From positions 54,147,097 to 54,211,096 of the forward strand of contig CM070584.1 in the NCBI GenBank assembly GCA_036346355.1: a stretch of 64,000 nucleotides of DNA, given 5' to 3'. A program made the translations under genes and the position numbers. This DNA comes from Rhipidocladum racemiflorum. Lineage: Eukaryota > Streptophyta > Magnoliopsida > Poales > Poaceae. Of this stretch, positions 53,263 through 64,000 are shown piece after piece; position 1 is the first letter of the stretch; every line of letters starts with the position of its first letter. The notes under the pieces are model-generated. The model was not told the origin of the DNA and did not search any database. It worked only from the letters and a program-made list of their open reading frames with translations.

Positions 53263-53499
53263 TGTTATGATATGTATAGAATCTCTGTTCCTGCATAGAA
53301 GAACTTTATTCATTGGTGGATGAATCCGAATTTATCTCTAGGGATTTTCTCCTATATATTGAGCATTACCTTGTACAAAAAAATAAATCTAATAAAGAGA
53401 GTTTTTTTTCCTTTACATTGTGTGTGCTCCTACTTCTGTTCTTGTGATTGCATTGGTATGTTGTCGATTGACGTGAGTGAACGACTACTTTGCACAACA
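53263..53499 (+). repeat. 5' LTR of the copia element (237 bp)
   Basis: It runs TGTTATGATATG to TTGCACAACA. It aligns with 61567-61804 throughout but with many substitutions and small indels. Confidence 0.92.
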
Positions 53500-53512
53500 C
53501 GTTATCAGCAGA
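53500..53512 (+). other. primer-binding region of the copia element
   Basis: CGTTATCAGCAG follows directly after the LTR. A TTATCAGCA-type site is used by several plant copia lineages in place of the initiator-Met site. Confidence 0.6.
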
Positions 53513-53774
53513 TCATTCTACTCATGGTTGATCGGGATCGTCTACACGGTGTCGATCTACATCGTATCGACACTTTGATTGTGGTCAGTCACTGATCATC
53601 TGTCTGCGTCAAATCTACATGGCATCAAATTCGTTCTGCGACATGCGATCTACGCTACTGCAAGCCCTACGTAAGTAAATTGCATCTACGATATCGTTGA
53701 TCCTGCAAATCGCGATTTTTTTGCGTCTATGGCACTATTCAAAGCAGATAACTATTCATCAATTAAAAAAACTT

Positions 53775-54215
53775 CAGCCCAGAGGGTTGAATCTCGCGTC
53801 CTCACTGCCGGCTAGCCACGAAGGCCGCCAGCCAGCGTGCCCACCGCGCTCTTGCCGGTGCGCCCATCAGAGACGAACGTGTCGCCCATGCGCGTGGAAT
53901 CCGCGCCATCGGCCAACCGCCGAACCGTGCCAGCAGCCACCGCCACATCGCCGACCTCCACGTGGCCCAGCGCCACTTCTGGTCTCTGGCTTCTCGGCTT
54001 CATGGCACCGCGCGCCTCGCCTTCGCTCCGACGCCGGCTCGCAGCCGCGTGATCCACGGCGCACCGCCATCGACCAGCTGTCAGCCTCCGTTCGTCGAGC
54101 CGCACTCATGCATCCCTTCCCGACCGCCGCTCGTAGTCGAATCGCCGGAGGAGACATGCGGCAAAGGGAGCAATGGCGGTTAGGGTTTATGGAGGTCAAT
54201 TGGGTTGTACGGCTC
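53775..54215. other. GC-rich block in the copia leader, possible captured sequence
   Basis: The block is very GC-rich, Arg/Pro/Ala-rich in several frames, and open on both strands, between AT-rich neighbours. I do not recognise a protein in any frame. It may be a captured host fragment or simply a GC-rich leader of this lineage. Confidence 0.4.
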
Positions 54216-54964
54216 TGAAAATAAAAAAAGGAGAGGAGGCGATTTTATGATTCTGCCGCTCGGTTTTCCTTGTAATTTCGAAAATCAGTAAATAAATTAA
54301 AAAAATTGATGTTAAATACTAAAAATTTAGTTTTTACGTATACGGGCTTCCATAAAATTGGCAAAATTGATATTTAGCACACATTGGAAGTTTCATTCAT
54401 TAGATTTATTTTTATAGCATTGTTTCATGTTTAATTTGTGACAAAAATTATGTTCCTGTTGTTCAATCATTCTGAAAATTGCTTGGTAACTAATAGAAAA
54501 TTATGAAAATTGCTAGAAAATCATGACGACAAATTGTTCATGCCATGGCTTTGATTTTATTTTCCTTAGCTTTATTTCATGTCGATGTGAGCTGGAATTT
54601 TGTTTTTCTGTTATTAAGTAATTCTGAAAATTGCTTGGTAACTAACAAAAATTATGAAAAGAATACTAGAAAAATTCTAGATAGAATATTTGGAGCCTTG
54701 TGCTTCTGAATTTATTGTTCTAGTATAATTGTTTGTTGATTTTTTTTATTTTATTAAGTAATGTTGAAAATTGCTAAATAATTGATAGAAATTGTGAAAA
54801 TGCTAGGAAAATTCTTGGAAAATTGTGATAATTATCTACTGAATAGATATAGACACAACTTTACTGATTTAATAAGATGCATGTAATATAATATTTTACC
54901 AGTAGTAAAATTCCGTATTGCTTGCATACAAGATATATGTGACATCGCAAAATGGGAGCTTTTT

Positions 54965-55255
54965 GTGTTTGCCCTGGATGGCATCAGTTATCTTACTTGG
55001 GCAATAGATGACAAAATCAATTTGACAAAAAGAGCACTTGGAGTTGCTATCACCCAGCCTGAAGTTGGTGCTCCTGCTGTTCCCGAACTCACAAAATGCA
55101 CTGCTTTGCATTTCATGAGGCACCATCTCCATCCGGACCAGAAGACTGAATATTTGATTGAGGACCCGCTGGTATTGTGGAATTCCCTGAAGACATGTTA
55201 CAACTAGCAAAGATCTGTGTTGTTGCTAGAAGCACAGCGCGAATATGAAAGGACC
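54965..55255 (+). pseudogene. copia gag, first part
   Basis: It reads LDGISYLTWAIDDKINLTKR, then ALHFMRHHLHPDQKTEYLIE and DPLVLWNSLKTCYN, the UBN2-type gag of copia elements. A stop at 55205-55207 interrupts it. It continues to QREYERT at 55255, where the nested insertion begins. Confidence 0.85.
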
Positions 55256-56663
55256 AACGATGTCGCCTAGAGGGGGGGTGAATAGGCGGATTAAAATTTA
55301 CGCAGCGGAATAAAACAGGCCGAGCTGGTCAACCCGGAGTCTCCGGGTTTTGGTCCGGATACTCCGGCTTGTCCGGAGTGTCCGGTATTGAGTCCGGACT
55401 CTCCGGGTTAGCTGGCTCGGGAGCAAAATAAAAACTACTCTAGCAAGCACAAGGAACTACTAGAAGTAGCAAGCAAGAACAACCTAGAACAATTGCTAGA
55501 CAAGATTTGAATTAAAGCTAAGCAAAGAGCTAGATCTAACTTTACACAATCAAATCCAACCAAGCAAGTCTAGGAAGAAAAAGAGAGAGCGAGAGACTAG
55601 ATTTTTCACCGAAGTTCGGATTCTTGAAGGGAATCCTACGTCTCCGTTGAGGTGGCTCGGTCACACTTGAGCCGGGGTCTCTTTCAACCCGCTTTCCTCC
55701 CGGTGTTGCACAAATGCACTCGCCGGCTTCACTTCTTGTCTCTTCCCTTTCGGAGGCGAGACTCGCCTTCACAAACGACCGGGGCTCACCACACGCGTCG
55801 GTAGCTCCCGGTGACTCCTAGCCGTCTAGGAGACCTTCAACCTCCAAGAGAAATAGCACCACGAAGAATCGCTTGGAGGATGAACTAGTGCTCAACAACA
55901 TGAAATGAATGCACTTAGCACTTTGCTTCTTCCTCTCCTCACCAAAAGGATCAACAACCAAATTAAATGGTGGGAGGAAGATGGGGCTCTATTGAATGCT
56001 TAGAAAATGTTAGGAATGGCTTGAATGCTGCTATGAATGAGCTCAATAGAGATTCTTACCGTTTGGGAAGAAGGGGTGGCTTTAAATACGTTTTTGAAAA
56101 CTAGCCGTTATCCCCTTTTTCGAACAGACCGGAGACTCCGGACAATTGACCCGGAGACTCCGGGTTGTCCGGACTCTCCGGACCACATGTCCGGATACTC
56201 CGGACTCTCCGGAATTCACAAAATGGCCGAGAGGGTTAACCCGGAGACTCCGGATAACATGTTCGGAGACTCCGGACTAAATCCGGATACTCCGGACTGT
56301 ATGTCCGGATACTCCGAGTTGACTGGCTCGGTTGGAATTCTGGTTTTTGGAAAATGCAAGTTTTTGAGTGCTAATTTGAGATGCAGAAATTGATTGTTGA
56401 GCACTTGCACATCCTAAAGTCGATTTCTCGTCATACCCTCTTAATAGTACGGCTATCCTTAAGACACAAATAAATACAAGATTACAATTATGTTCTTGAT
56501 GCCATCCTTTTGATTTTAAGTAGTCGTAGGGGCGTCCAATGTCATTCCAAGCTCGATATGATCTCGATATCTGCAGTATTCTTGGATAATACATTAGGTC
56601 TCTTTAATTGTGTCATCATTAATCACCAAAATAAATTGAGGGGCCTAGATGCACTTTCAGAAT
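55256..56663 (-). mobile_element. 1.4-kb non-autonomous insertion in copia gag
   Basis: Gag resumes in the correct frame right after 56663, and the flanks AGGACC (55250-55255) and AGACC (56664-56668) are a near-match target duplication. One end reads AACGATGTCGCCTAGAGGGG and the other ATGCACTTTCAGAAT, both phrases I remember as common repeat ends in grass genomes. Between them many TCCGGA-type motifs form two arrays (55335-55410 and 56125-56315). No coding potential and no clear LTR pair were seen. The class is unknown; the strand is arbitrary. Confidence 0.7.
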
Positions 56664-57520
56664 AGACCCTCTTACACTTTCAAGACTTCAAATTTATTAC
56701 AGCATGTAATTTTGCTATCCACAAACTTATCGTGGAATTAACATTTTGTAATAAGAAAGTTACTGGTGCTGAGATAATTGATAAAACCTTGTACACCTTT
56801 CACCCTAACATGATAATTCTGCAGCAAAAATACCATCATGCAAAGTACCAGAAGTACTTTGAGCTTATTAGTGTTCTACTAAAAGCAGAAAAACATGATG
56901 AACTTCTGATGAAGAACCTTAATGCAATTTCTAATCGAAGTGAAGCATTGTCTGAAACGCATGCTAATGCTCAGTAGGCTAGTAATAGCCAAGGCCGCGG
57001 AAAAGGCCAAATGCATAAGGGGAATAATGGAAGAATGGTAGAAACCAAAAGGGAAATGGCAAATCTCAAGAAAAAGGTAAAGGAATGGGTACAGATACCT
57101 TCCAGAAGCAAGGTCTAGTCAATAAGGGTGCTAACCCTCCTCAGCCATATTTTAGGTGTGGATGTGTCGGCCATTGGTCATGTACCTGTCGCACCACAAA
57201 GCGTTTGGTAAAACTTTACATGAACTCCACTGAAAAATTCCAGAAGAATCAAGAAAAGAAGGTTGATGCACACTTCACCGCTCTACCAAGCAGTGAGCAA
57301 GAAGGTGAGAAGAATGACGACAATGTCCCTGATCCTAAGGGCTTCTCGAATATGGGAACTCGCCCATGGATAAGATGCATGACCTTCTTGGTGCTGAACT
57401 TGAGGAATTCTAGAATAATACCAATGTTCCACAGGAGGAGGAACATGATTTATATGGAGACCCGCAGTAGTCTCCCTGCACTCCTTTTAGATCATTTAAT
57501 TGATATCGCATTTACTTAGT
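56664..57520 (+). pseudogene. copia gag second part with zinc knuckle
   Basis: It continues LLHFQDFKFITACNFAIHKL and later KTLYTFHPNMIILQQKYHHA and LKAEKHDELLMKN. After a stop near 56977 comes YFRCGCVGHWSCTCRTTKR (about 57149-57205), a CCHC knuckle in which the usual residues C, C, H and C are present. The frame ends at 57519. Confidence 0.8.
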
Positions 57521-57739
57521 CGAGTCTCCTTATTTTATCAGTTTAGTATTTATGTTCCTACATAAACATTTGGTCTATGCTCCTGTTGAGTGATTATCAG
57601 TTGTAATTCAATAAAGTGTTATTTCCCATAATATTTACTCATTTATGCTATGATTGTTTTACATTTTCAATATGTTCATGTTGCAATAATTGAATTGATT
57701 AAATTTATTCCTTTAATATAGAATAATCATATAATCCAT

Positions 57740-59160
57740 TTGCGGAGGAGGAAATTTGTCTTGTAGACAGTTGCACCATAAATACTATTCTTAGATAAAT
57801 TAAATATTTTCAGACTTTGACTAAGAAAACTGGAAATATTATAACCATCGCCGGAAGCGATGCACCATTGTTGGCACTGAAAGAGCCATTATAGTTCTCC
57901 CTTTGGGCATTCGTATAATAATTGAGAATGCTACACCCCGAGTCCAGTCGTACTCGTTAAGTTTTAAAGGCATTCGTCTTAATGGTTTCCACATGGAGAC
58001 TGATAATGAGGATGGTACTGAATACCTTCTCATGGCTAACTTAAATGCATGCAATAAACGTGTGGTTGAAAAACTGCATTCCTTCCCCTCTGGATTATAA
58101 AATACATATATATAACCTGAAGTTTATGTTGCGATGAAAACTATCCTTAAAGACCAAGAAATATTTAATATTTGGCATGATAGACTGGGTCATCTTGGGT
58201 TGAATATGATGAGAAGAATAATTAATAATTCTGCAGGCAATAGCATAAAAGATACAAACTTTTCTAAACCTAAAGATTTTGTATGCCCTGCATGTGCCAA
58301 AAGAAAGCTTATAGTTAGACCCTCTTACCGAAAGGTTAGGGAAGAATCCCTGAATTTTCTAGAGAGAATTGAATTTTCTAGAGAGAATTCAGGGTGATAT
58401 TTGTGAACCTATTCAACCCTTGTCGAGCCCCTTCAGATATTTTGTCGTACTAATAAATGCTTTTGCTTGATGGTGCCATGTATGTCTCTTATATACTAGG
58501 AATCATGTTTTTGCAAAATTAATTGCCCAAATTATTAAATTATAAGCCTCCTTTCCAGAAAAAAGGATCGTCTATGCGAATGGAAAATGCTGGTGAGTTT
58601 ACCTCAAAAGCATTTATGATTATTGTGTAGCTCTAGGTATTAATGTAGAGCATTCTATACCTCATATTTACAATTAAAATGGTCTCGCAGAGTCATTAAT
58701 TAAAAAAATAAAACTTATTATTATGCCACTTTTGCGGAATTGTAGGCTGCCCATCAGCTGTTGGGGCCACACAGTGCTGCACACTGCTGCATTAATTCAA
58801 CTCAGACTAACTGCATATGATAAAATTTTCTCTTTGCAGATAGTGCGTGGAAAAAAACCAAGTATTTACCATCTGCGAACATTAGCTATGTTGTATACGT
58901 ACCAATCTCTCTACCACAACGTGCCACCATGGGCCCTCATCAGAAGTTGTGGATCTATGTAGGTTATGAGTCTCCGTCAATAATTAAATACCTTGAGCCT
59001 ATGACAAGGGATCTGTTCACGGCTAGGTACGCTGATTGTATTTTTGATAAAGATAATTTTCTAGCATTAGGGGGCGATAAGTACCACATTAAAAAATATC
59101 GAGAAATTGATTGGGATATCACTAGCATTCAATTCTCAGATCCACGCACTAAATAAAATG
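57740..59160 (+). pseudogene. copia protease and integrase region
   Basis: VDSCTINTILR (about 57760) is the protease start, with the active-site Asp in DSCT. IWHDRLGHLGLNMMRRIINN (58170 on) with CPACAKRK is the integrase zinc region. Stops and frame changes follow, with remnants such as HTAALIQLR and LGPHQKLWIYVGYESPSIIK-like text near 58920-58990. Confidence 0.75.
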
Positions 59161-59689
59161 AACTTAAAGTTTGAAGGATAATAAATCTTCAACAAATAGT
59201 TAATAATCTGCCAATATGCCTTCACTGATTATAAGGGAGTGAGAAAATCTCATATATCTGCAGTAAATGCACCTGAAAGAGTGAAAATACTCTGGAAGGA
59301 TATTCAACCCACTCGTGCCCCTCATGACAAAAAGAGGGGGAGGTCTCCAGGTGCACGAGACTCAATTCCGCGTAGACGTCCGCAAAAACAGAGGACCAAC
59401 CAAATGAGATCACTACAAGTGACAATGGAAGAAGCTCATTTTGTTGTTGAGAAAATCTCTGGAGATGGTAATATCCCTGAAGTGATCCATCCTAAAGATG
59501 ATAATAATATCTTACTTTTGCAAGCATAATCTAGCGCTAGGAAGTCGAAACACCCAAGCTCCATCGTTGTGGGAAATCACGAGGAGCTGGAAGAAATAAA
59601 TAAAGAAATACCCACCAATTATGTGGATTCAAGATAATTATATAAGAGAAAGACTACAATTATCGATTTTTATTTTGCCTCTAAAATTG

Positions 59690-61320
59690 CTAAAACTCTT
59701 GCACTGGATCTAGAACCAAGGTCCATGGTAGAGTGTGAGAAGCGCTCATATTGGGTCAAATGGGAAGAAGCAAATGAGGCAGAAATACGCTTGCTTAATA
59801 AGAGGAAAATTTTTTATCCTGTTGATTGAACATCTCTTAAAGTGTTCCCTGTAGGATCAAAATGAATTTTTATCTGGAAGAGAAATGAAAACAACCAAGT
59901 GGTGAAATATAAAGCGAGGCTTGTAGCACAAGAGTTCACGCAGAGACTCGGCATCGATTGCGATGAAACATATTCTCTTTTAATGAGTGGAATAACGTTC
60001 CGATATTTAATATCAATGGCAGCTAGCTTAAATTTAACAATGCAGTTGATGGATGTAGTGGTCACATATTTATATGGGTCACTGGATACAGATATTTACA
60101 TGAGAGTCCCTAAACGAGTCAAAGTTCCAGATCCTAATAATCGCAACATATATAGCGTCAAACTGCAAAGAGCGCTATACGGATTAAACAACCGGGAAGG
60201 ATGTGGTACAACCGACTTAGCGAATTCCTCTTGAATAAGGGATATTCAAATAATAATGATTGTCCCTGTGTGTTCATAAAGAAATAACAGAATGGATTCT
60301 GTATTATATCGATATGTGTTGATGATCTAAATATCATCGGAACCACAAAGGAGATATAGGAAGCAAGTGCTTGCCTCATGACGGATTTTGAAATGAAAGA
60401 TTTAAGTAAAATCAAATTTTGCTTGGGCCTGCAGCTAGAGCATTTCCTAGAAGGAATTTTTGTACACCAGTTTACCTATACCAAGAAGATATTAGAGAGA
60501 TTTAATATGGATAAATCCTATCCATTGAAAACCCCCATGGTTGTGAGATCCCTTGAAACGAATAAAGACCCATTTAGACCAAGGATGAAAAATAAGGAAG
60601 TCTTAAGACCTGAAGTCCCATATTTAAGTGCTATTGGTGCACTAATATATCTTGCGAATTGCACAAGGCCTGATATTGTAGTCACATTAAATTTGCTAGC
60701 AAGTCATAGTGCAGCTCCAACCAGAAGATATTGGACTGGTGCTAAGACTTTACTCAGATACCTCCAATGTACTTGAGATTTTGGTTTATTTTACCGAAAG
60801 AACCAAGACTTAACCATGGTGGGATATACGGATGCTGGCTATCTATCTGATCTCCACAGTGCGAAATCTCATATTAGTTTTGTGTTTCTCTACGGTGGTA
60901 CAACCATTTCTTAGCGGTCTTTTAAGCAGGCTTTGGTAACTACTTGTATCAACCACTCAGAGATTATATCTTTATATAAAGCCTTACGTAATTTGACTAA
61001 GGCGTGTAATTAACAATATCCAGAAGTCAGTGGTATTAATACGGTCGATAGCCCTACTATTATCTATGAAGATAATGCTACTTGTGTTACACAAACGCAA
61101 ATAGGTTATGTAAAGAGCAATATCACGAAGCATATTGCCCCTAAATTTTTCAATCCTTACGAACTCCAAAAGAATGATGAGATAAAAATAATGTAAATCA
61201 AATCATGTGAAAATCTAGAATATTTATTTACAAAATCTTTACTAAAGTCAACTTTCCAAATGTGCGTTGATGGCATTGAAATGATGCGACTTAGAGATTT
61301 GCAGTGTTCAGGGGGAGTAA
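59690..61320 (+). pseudogene. copia reverse transcriptase and RNase H region
   Basis: VVKYKARLVAQEFTQRLGID (59900 on), MQLMDVVVTYLYGSLDTDIY and LQRALYGL mark reverse transcriptase. The catalytic box is CVDDLNIIG near 60315 (usually YVDD). FEMKDLSKIKFCLGLQLEHF, VPYLSAIGALIYLANCTRPD and YTDAGYLSD lead into RNase H, with IYEDNATCV near 61055. Stops occur near 59827, 60232 and 60776 and elsewhere. Confidence 0.85.
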
Positions 61321-61566
61321 ATCCCTGAACCATACCCCTTTTGCATTATCATGAAGATCATATTTTATATCCTAAAGATTATGAGTTGTGCTCTTTTTCT
61401 CTAATGCGTTTTTTTTAAGTTTCTTACATGAAAGTTTTTAATGAGGCAACTAATACAATACAGAGTACGAGTCCAATGTACTCTTTTCTTTATCATTTTT
61501 TCTCACTGAGTTTTGGGAGGAGTTTTTAAATAGACATGCATTACGCGGTACTTGTTCAAGAGGGAG

Positions 61567-61804
61567 TGTTAGATATGGATAGAATCATTGTCCCTGTAAT
61601 GGAATGACTCTATCCATTGTTAGGTGAATCCAAATTAATCTCCACGGGTTTCTCTATTATATATTGGATATTGATTTGTACAGAAAAATTAATCTAATAA
61701 AGAGATAGAGTTTTTCTCTTTTATATTATGTGTGCTCCTACTTTTTTAATGATTACATCGATGTGCTATCTATTAACGTGGATAAACAACTGCTTCTCAC
61801 AACA
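61567..61804 (+). repeat. 3' LTR of the copia element (238 bp)
   Basis: It runs TGTTAGATATGG to TTCTCACAACA and is followed by the target duplication GACAC. Confidence 0.92.
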
Positions 61805-61850
61805 GACACAAATTGGAAAAAAATTTGCATAGCTGAAATAGTAGCGGAGG

Positions 61851-62259
61851 CAGGGTTCCACTTATCGTCGAAAATCGGCCGAATTTCACGATAATCGGCC
61901 TTATCGAGCCGGCACGATATAGAATATCGGTCGGTAAACCGATTAAATTCAAAAAAAATCAAAAATTCAAAAAAAATTGTCCAACGCAAATATCGCGATT
62001 ATCGAGGTATATTGACTGAAACTCGCTCAAAAAATCGATCGACGGGGAAGTTCACGTGATCGGCTGATTTTCGAGGAAAATATCGCGATAATCAAGCAAT
62101 ATCGACCAAATATCGAGATTTTTGAATTTTTTTTAAAAAAAATGATATTTCAAACTAATCTATTTTTACGATTTTCGTTCGGTTTCTGGTTCGATTTTAT
62201 TGATTTTCGAAATTCGATAATCGTGCGAAAAAAAAAAAAAAAAAGGTAAGTGGAACCTG
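61851..62259. mobile_element. hAT-type MITE, family copy 2 (409 bp)
   Basis: The ends are CAGGGTTCCACTTATCG and the inverse TAAGTGGAACCTG. The 8-bp target duplication AGCGGAGG lies at 61843-61850 and 62260-62267. The interior shares CGATTATCG words and an AAATTCAAAAA block with copy 1 at 22986-23381. Confidence 0.92.
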
Positions 62260-62267
62260 AGCGGAGG

Positions 62268-63180
62268 TGCCGTTCTGTCAATCACTGCTTTGTCATTTCG
62301 AGCGCGAGAACCAACGGCCGATCGTGGGCGGTGAGGAGCGGTACCTTTTTTGTTCCCGTTTTTCTTCTTCTAGCGCCTTGCGGCATCGGCAGAATCAATG
62401 AAGGGTTGGACTGGTGCAAAGCGGCGAGTCTAATCTGGACATCTGGTGCAAATAGTGGTGAGGAATGCACCATGGATCATGGATGGCATTCCATGAAGTA
62501 CAAATAAACATAACCAGCCATGCACCCTTTCTCGAAATGAAAGAAGGCAAGCTAGCCACGTACCCTTTTCTGAAAAGTAGCACATATGGCTAGACTACTG
62601 CGTTGGTACAATGGTACATACAGCAAATCGAAGTCGAAAACTTTCTAGCTCTTTTGTATCTTTCTTTTTAATCTGCCCATGCGAACACAATTAAAACTTA
62701 TCTCACCTTTTTACTATGAAAACGCCGACAGGTAAAATATATCATATATCACTCTCTTTACTGTAGCATCTACCAGTACCACAGGCTGTTGCAGACTCCG
62801 AGCTCGAACGGTCCTTGCCGAGCACCGTCCCTCAACCGGACAAAGTGATTGATTAATTAACTGAGTAATTGATTAATTAAGCGATTACTCGGTGATTAAT
62901 CACTTGGAGTCATGCAAAGCAATGGTGGTTCGAAAGGCGGCTGGATGTGCAGCCGCAGCTGAGCAACGGCCGCTCAACGTGCCAGTGGGTTTGCTGTTGC
63001 CACATAATTAGTATCTTGCCGTGGTACGAGAGCGTGGCATATGGTACGAATCACTTTTTTATTTTTTTCCATAACAGGGTAAGAGTTATTTTTAGAACTA
63101 CGTTCACACGTGTACTAGATTATAAAATAAAAAAAAATTATGGAGCTAAAAAAAGTGATGACTTCAATATATTTGCGCAA
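62268..63180. other. spacer with an imperfect palindrome
   Basis: No gene is supported. At 62843-62905 repeats of GATTGATTAATTAA and AAGTGATT form an imperfect inverted structure. Confidence 0.45.
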
Positions 63181-63182
63181 AC

Positions 63183-63189
63183 CATATAT

Positions 63190-63247
<58 letters not shown>
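63183..63247. repeat. (AT)n microsatellite
   Basis: CATATATATA units pass into an uninterrupted AT run of about 45 bp. Confidence 0.96.
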
Positions 63248-63251
<4 letters not shown>

Positions 63252-63266
63252 GTGGTTATATATTTC

Positions 63267-63600
63267 TGGAGTACGCATTTCACTCTCAAGATACCGCTTA
63301 AATGATGTTGCTATACCTCTTTATCCTTTTAAGTATACTCTAATACTGATTATAAGATACTCCAAAGTGAATTCCACGAAAAATTTCATTAAAGTCCACT
63401 CTTTATAGGATATTTTGTTTATATACTCTTTTTACATATGAAAAAGAGTATATACCTAAAAAATAAAGGTCTCTGATTAATTTTTTCAACCATATCGCAT
63501 TGTAGTATCTTAGAATTATTATTGAGATATCTTGAAAGTGATAAAGGAGTATAACGTATTCGTTTAAGTGGTATCTGGAAGGTGAAAGACATACTCCCAA
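63267..63600. repeat. MITE with CTGGAGTAC-type ends, copy 2
   Basis: Its left half is similar to the reverse complement of the right half of 13296-13637 (for example GATACCGCTTAAATGATGTT), so it is the same family in opposite orientation. The right end reads CATACTCCCAAG. Further GGGAGTACATACTCC palindromes continue to about 63700. Confidence 0.8.
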
Positions 63601-63700
63601 GAAAGCATTTTAAAATGCTTCCTATATATACTGGAGGTGGGAGTACATACTCCCAAGAGTACATACTCCAATGGTACGACCGGGAGTACATACTCCTCCA

Positions 63701-64000
63701 ACTTCACGACTCCATACCCGTTCGCGATATTTGACAGATAGCTCCATACCCGTTCCATACCCGACCATTGTAGCTTTACCGGGTTGAACCCATTTTGACA
63801 GATGCGGAACTATCGAGATAAACACCGATTCTTGTTAGGAACTCGCGAGATTTGAGGGAGCTGGCGGGCGGCGCGATTTGAGGGAGCTGCGAAATCCACC
63901 CCCGATGACGACGTTGCTCAGCGGTGCACCAGCGGAGGAACTCAGCGGCGACGGCGAAGGAACTCAACGGCGGCGGTGTATGAGCGGAGGCGCTCTGACG
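63701..64000. other. GC-richer right edge of the window
   Basis: GATTTGAGGGAGCTG occurs twice (63849 and 63879) and CAGCGGAGGAACTCA-like words repeat near 63930-63970. It may be the start of a gene or element continuing past the window; nothing can be assigned. Confidence 0.35.

Larger units (their letters stand above)
53263..61804 (+). mobile_element. Ty1/copia element with both LTRs, degenerate, 8.5 kb
   Basis: LTRs lie at 53263-53499 and 61567-61804, and the 5-bp target duplication GACAC at 53258-53262 and 61805-61809. The primer-binding region CGTTATCAGCAG follows the first LTR, and the purine tract CAAGAGGGAG precedes the second. The order gag, zinc knuckle, protease, integrase, reverse transcriptase, RNase H is that of copia. 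The LTRs differ at many positions and the coding region has numerous stops, so it is much older than the gypsy element. A 1.4-kb insertion splits gag. Confidence 0.93.

Noticed and set aside
53837..54052. Open frames in the GC-rich copia leader as a gene
   Set aside because: Several overlapping frames are equally open and none shows a domain; kept only as a possible captured fragment.
62843..62905. Palindromic GATTAATTAA cluster as an operator or origin
   Set aside because: Simple AT-rich repetition is enough to explain it; no ends or target duplication.

Overview
The window is nuclear DNA from a grass, most likely rice or a close relative (Oryza or another Oryzeae). Three host genes support this. 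A class I KNOX homeobox gene is close to rice OSH6 as I remember it, and there are a plastid CP12 gene and a FAM91-type trafficking gene, all with plant splice sites. From memory, KNOX OSH6 and CP12 are also neighbours on rice chromosome 1; that is recollection and was not searched. Almost everything else is transposable elements (TEs) and AT-rich spacer.

Layout. About 262-6419: a Mutator-like element (MULE) with long terminal inverted repeats, a broken MuDR-type transposase N-terminus, a plant mobile domain (PMD) gene and a GRF zinc-finger gene. 7479-22661, minus strand: FAM91 in ten exons that join in frame (981 codons plus stop). Its 7.5-kb second intron holds a copia-type solo LTR, which itself contains a miniature LTR element (TRIM, 14804-15085) and a nearly intact Ty3/gypsy chromovirus (15485-20993). 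22986-23381: a hAT-type MITE about 325 bp upstream of the FAM91 start codon. 23.4-29.7 kb: spacer with MITEs, duplications and one decayed coding fragment. 30088-30474, plus strand: CP12. 31-33 kb: a hAT-like element, a Stowaway MITE and an orphan exon. 33875-51156, minus strand: the KNOX gene in five exons (301 codons plus stop). Its 16-kb third intron holds a truncated copia element, a Stowaway MITE and a complete-ended 9.9-kb CACTA element (39144-49053) with TNP2, Ptta/En-Spm and Ulp1-protease regions. 53263-61804: a dead copia element with both LTRs, split by a 1.4-kb insertion in gag. 61851-62259: a second copy of the hAT MITE. 63267-63600: a second copy of a MITE that also sits in FAM91 intron 4.

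The host genes are not a functional unit. FAM91 is a predicted membrane-trafficking adaptor, CP12 a plastid regulator of the Calvin cycle, and KNOX a meristem transcription factor. They share the pattern that large insertions sit in introns or flanks while coding exons and splice sites remain readable. Element ends with target-site duplications could be read directly for the gypsy element (TCTTG), TRIM (TTGGA), copia (GACAC), CACTA (AGT), both hAT MITEs (8 bp each) and the Stowaway MITEs (TA). All calls come from reading the sequence; no database search was run.
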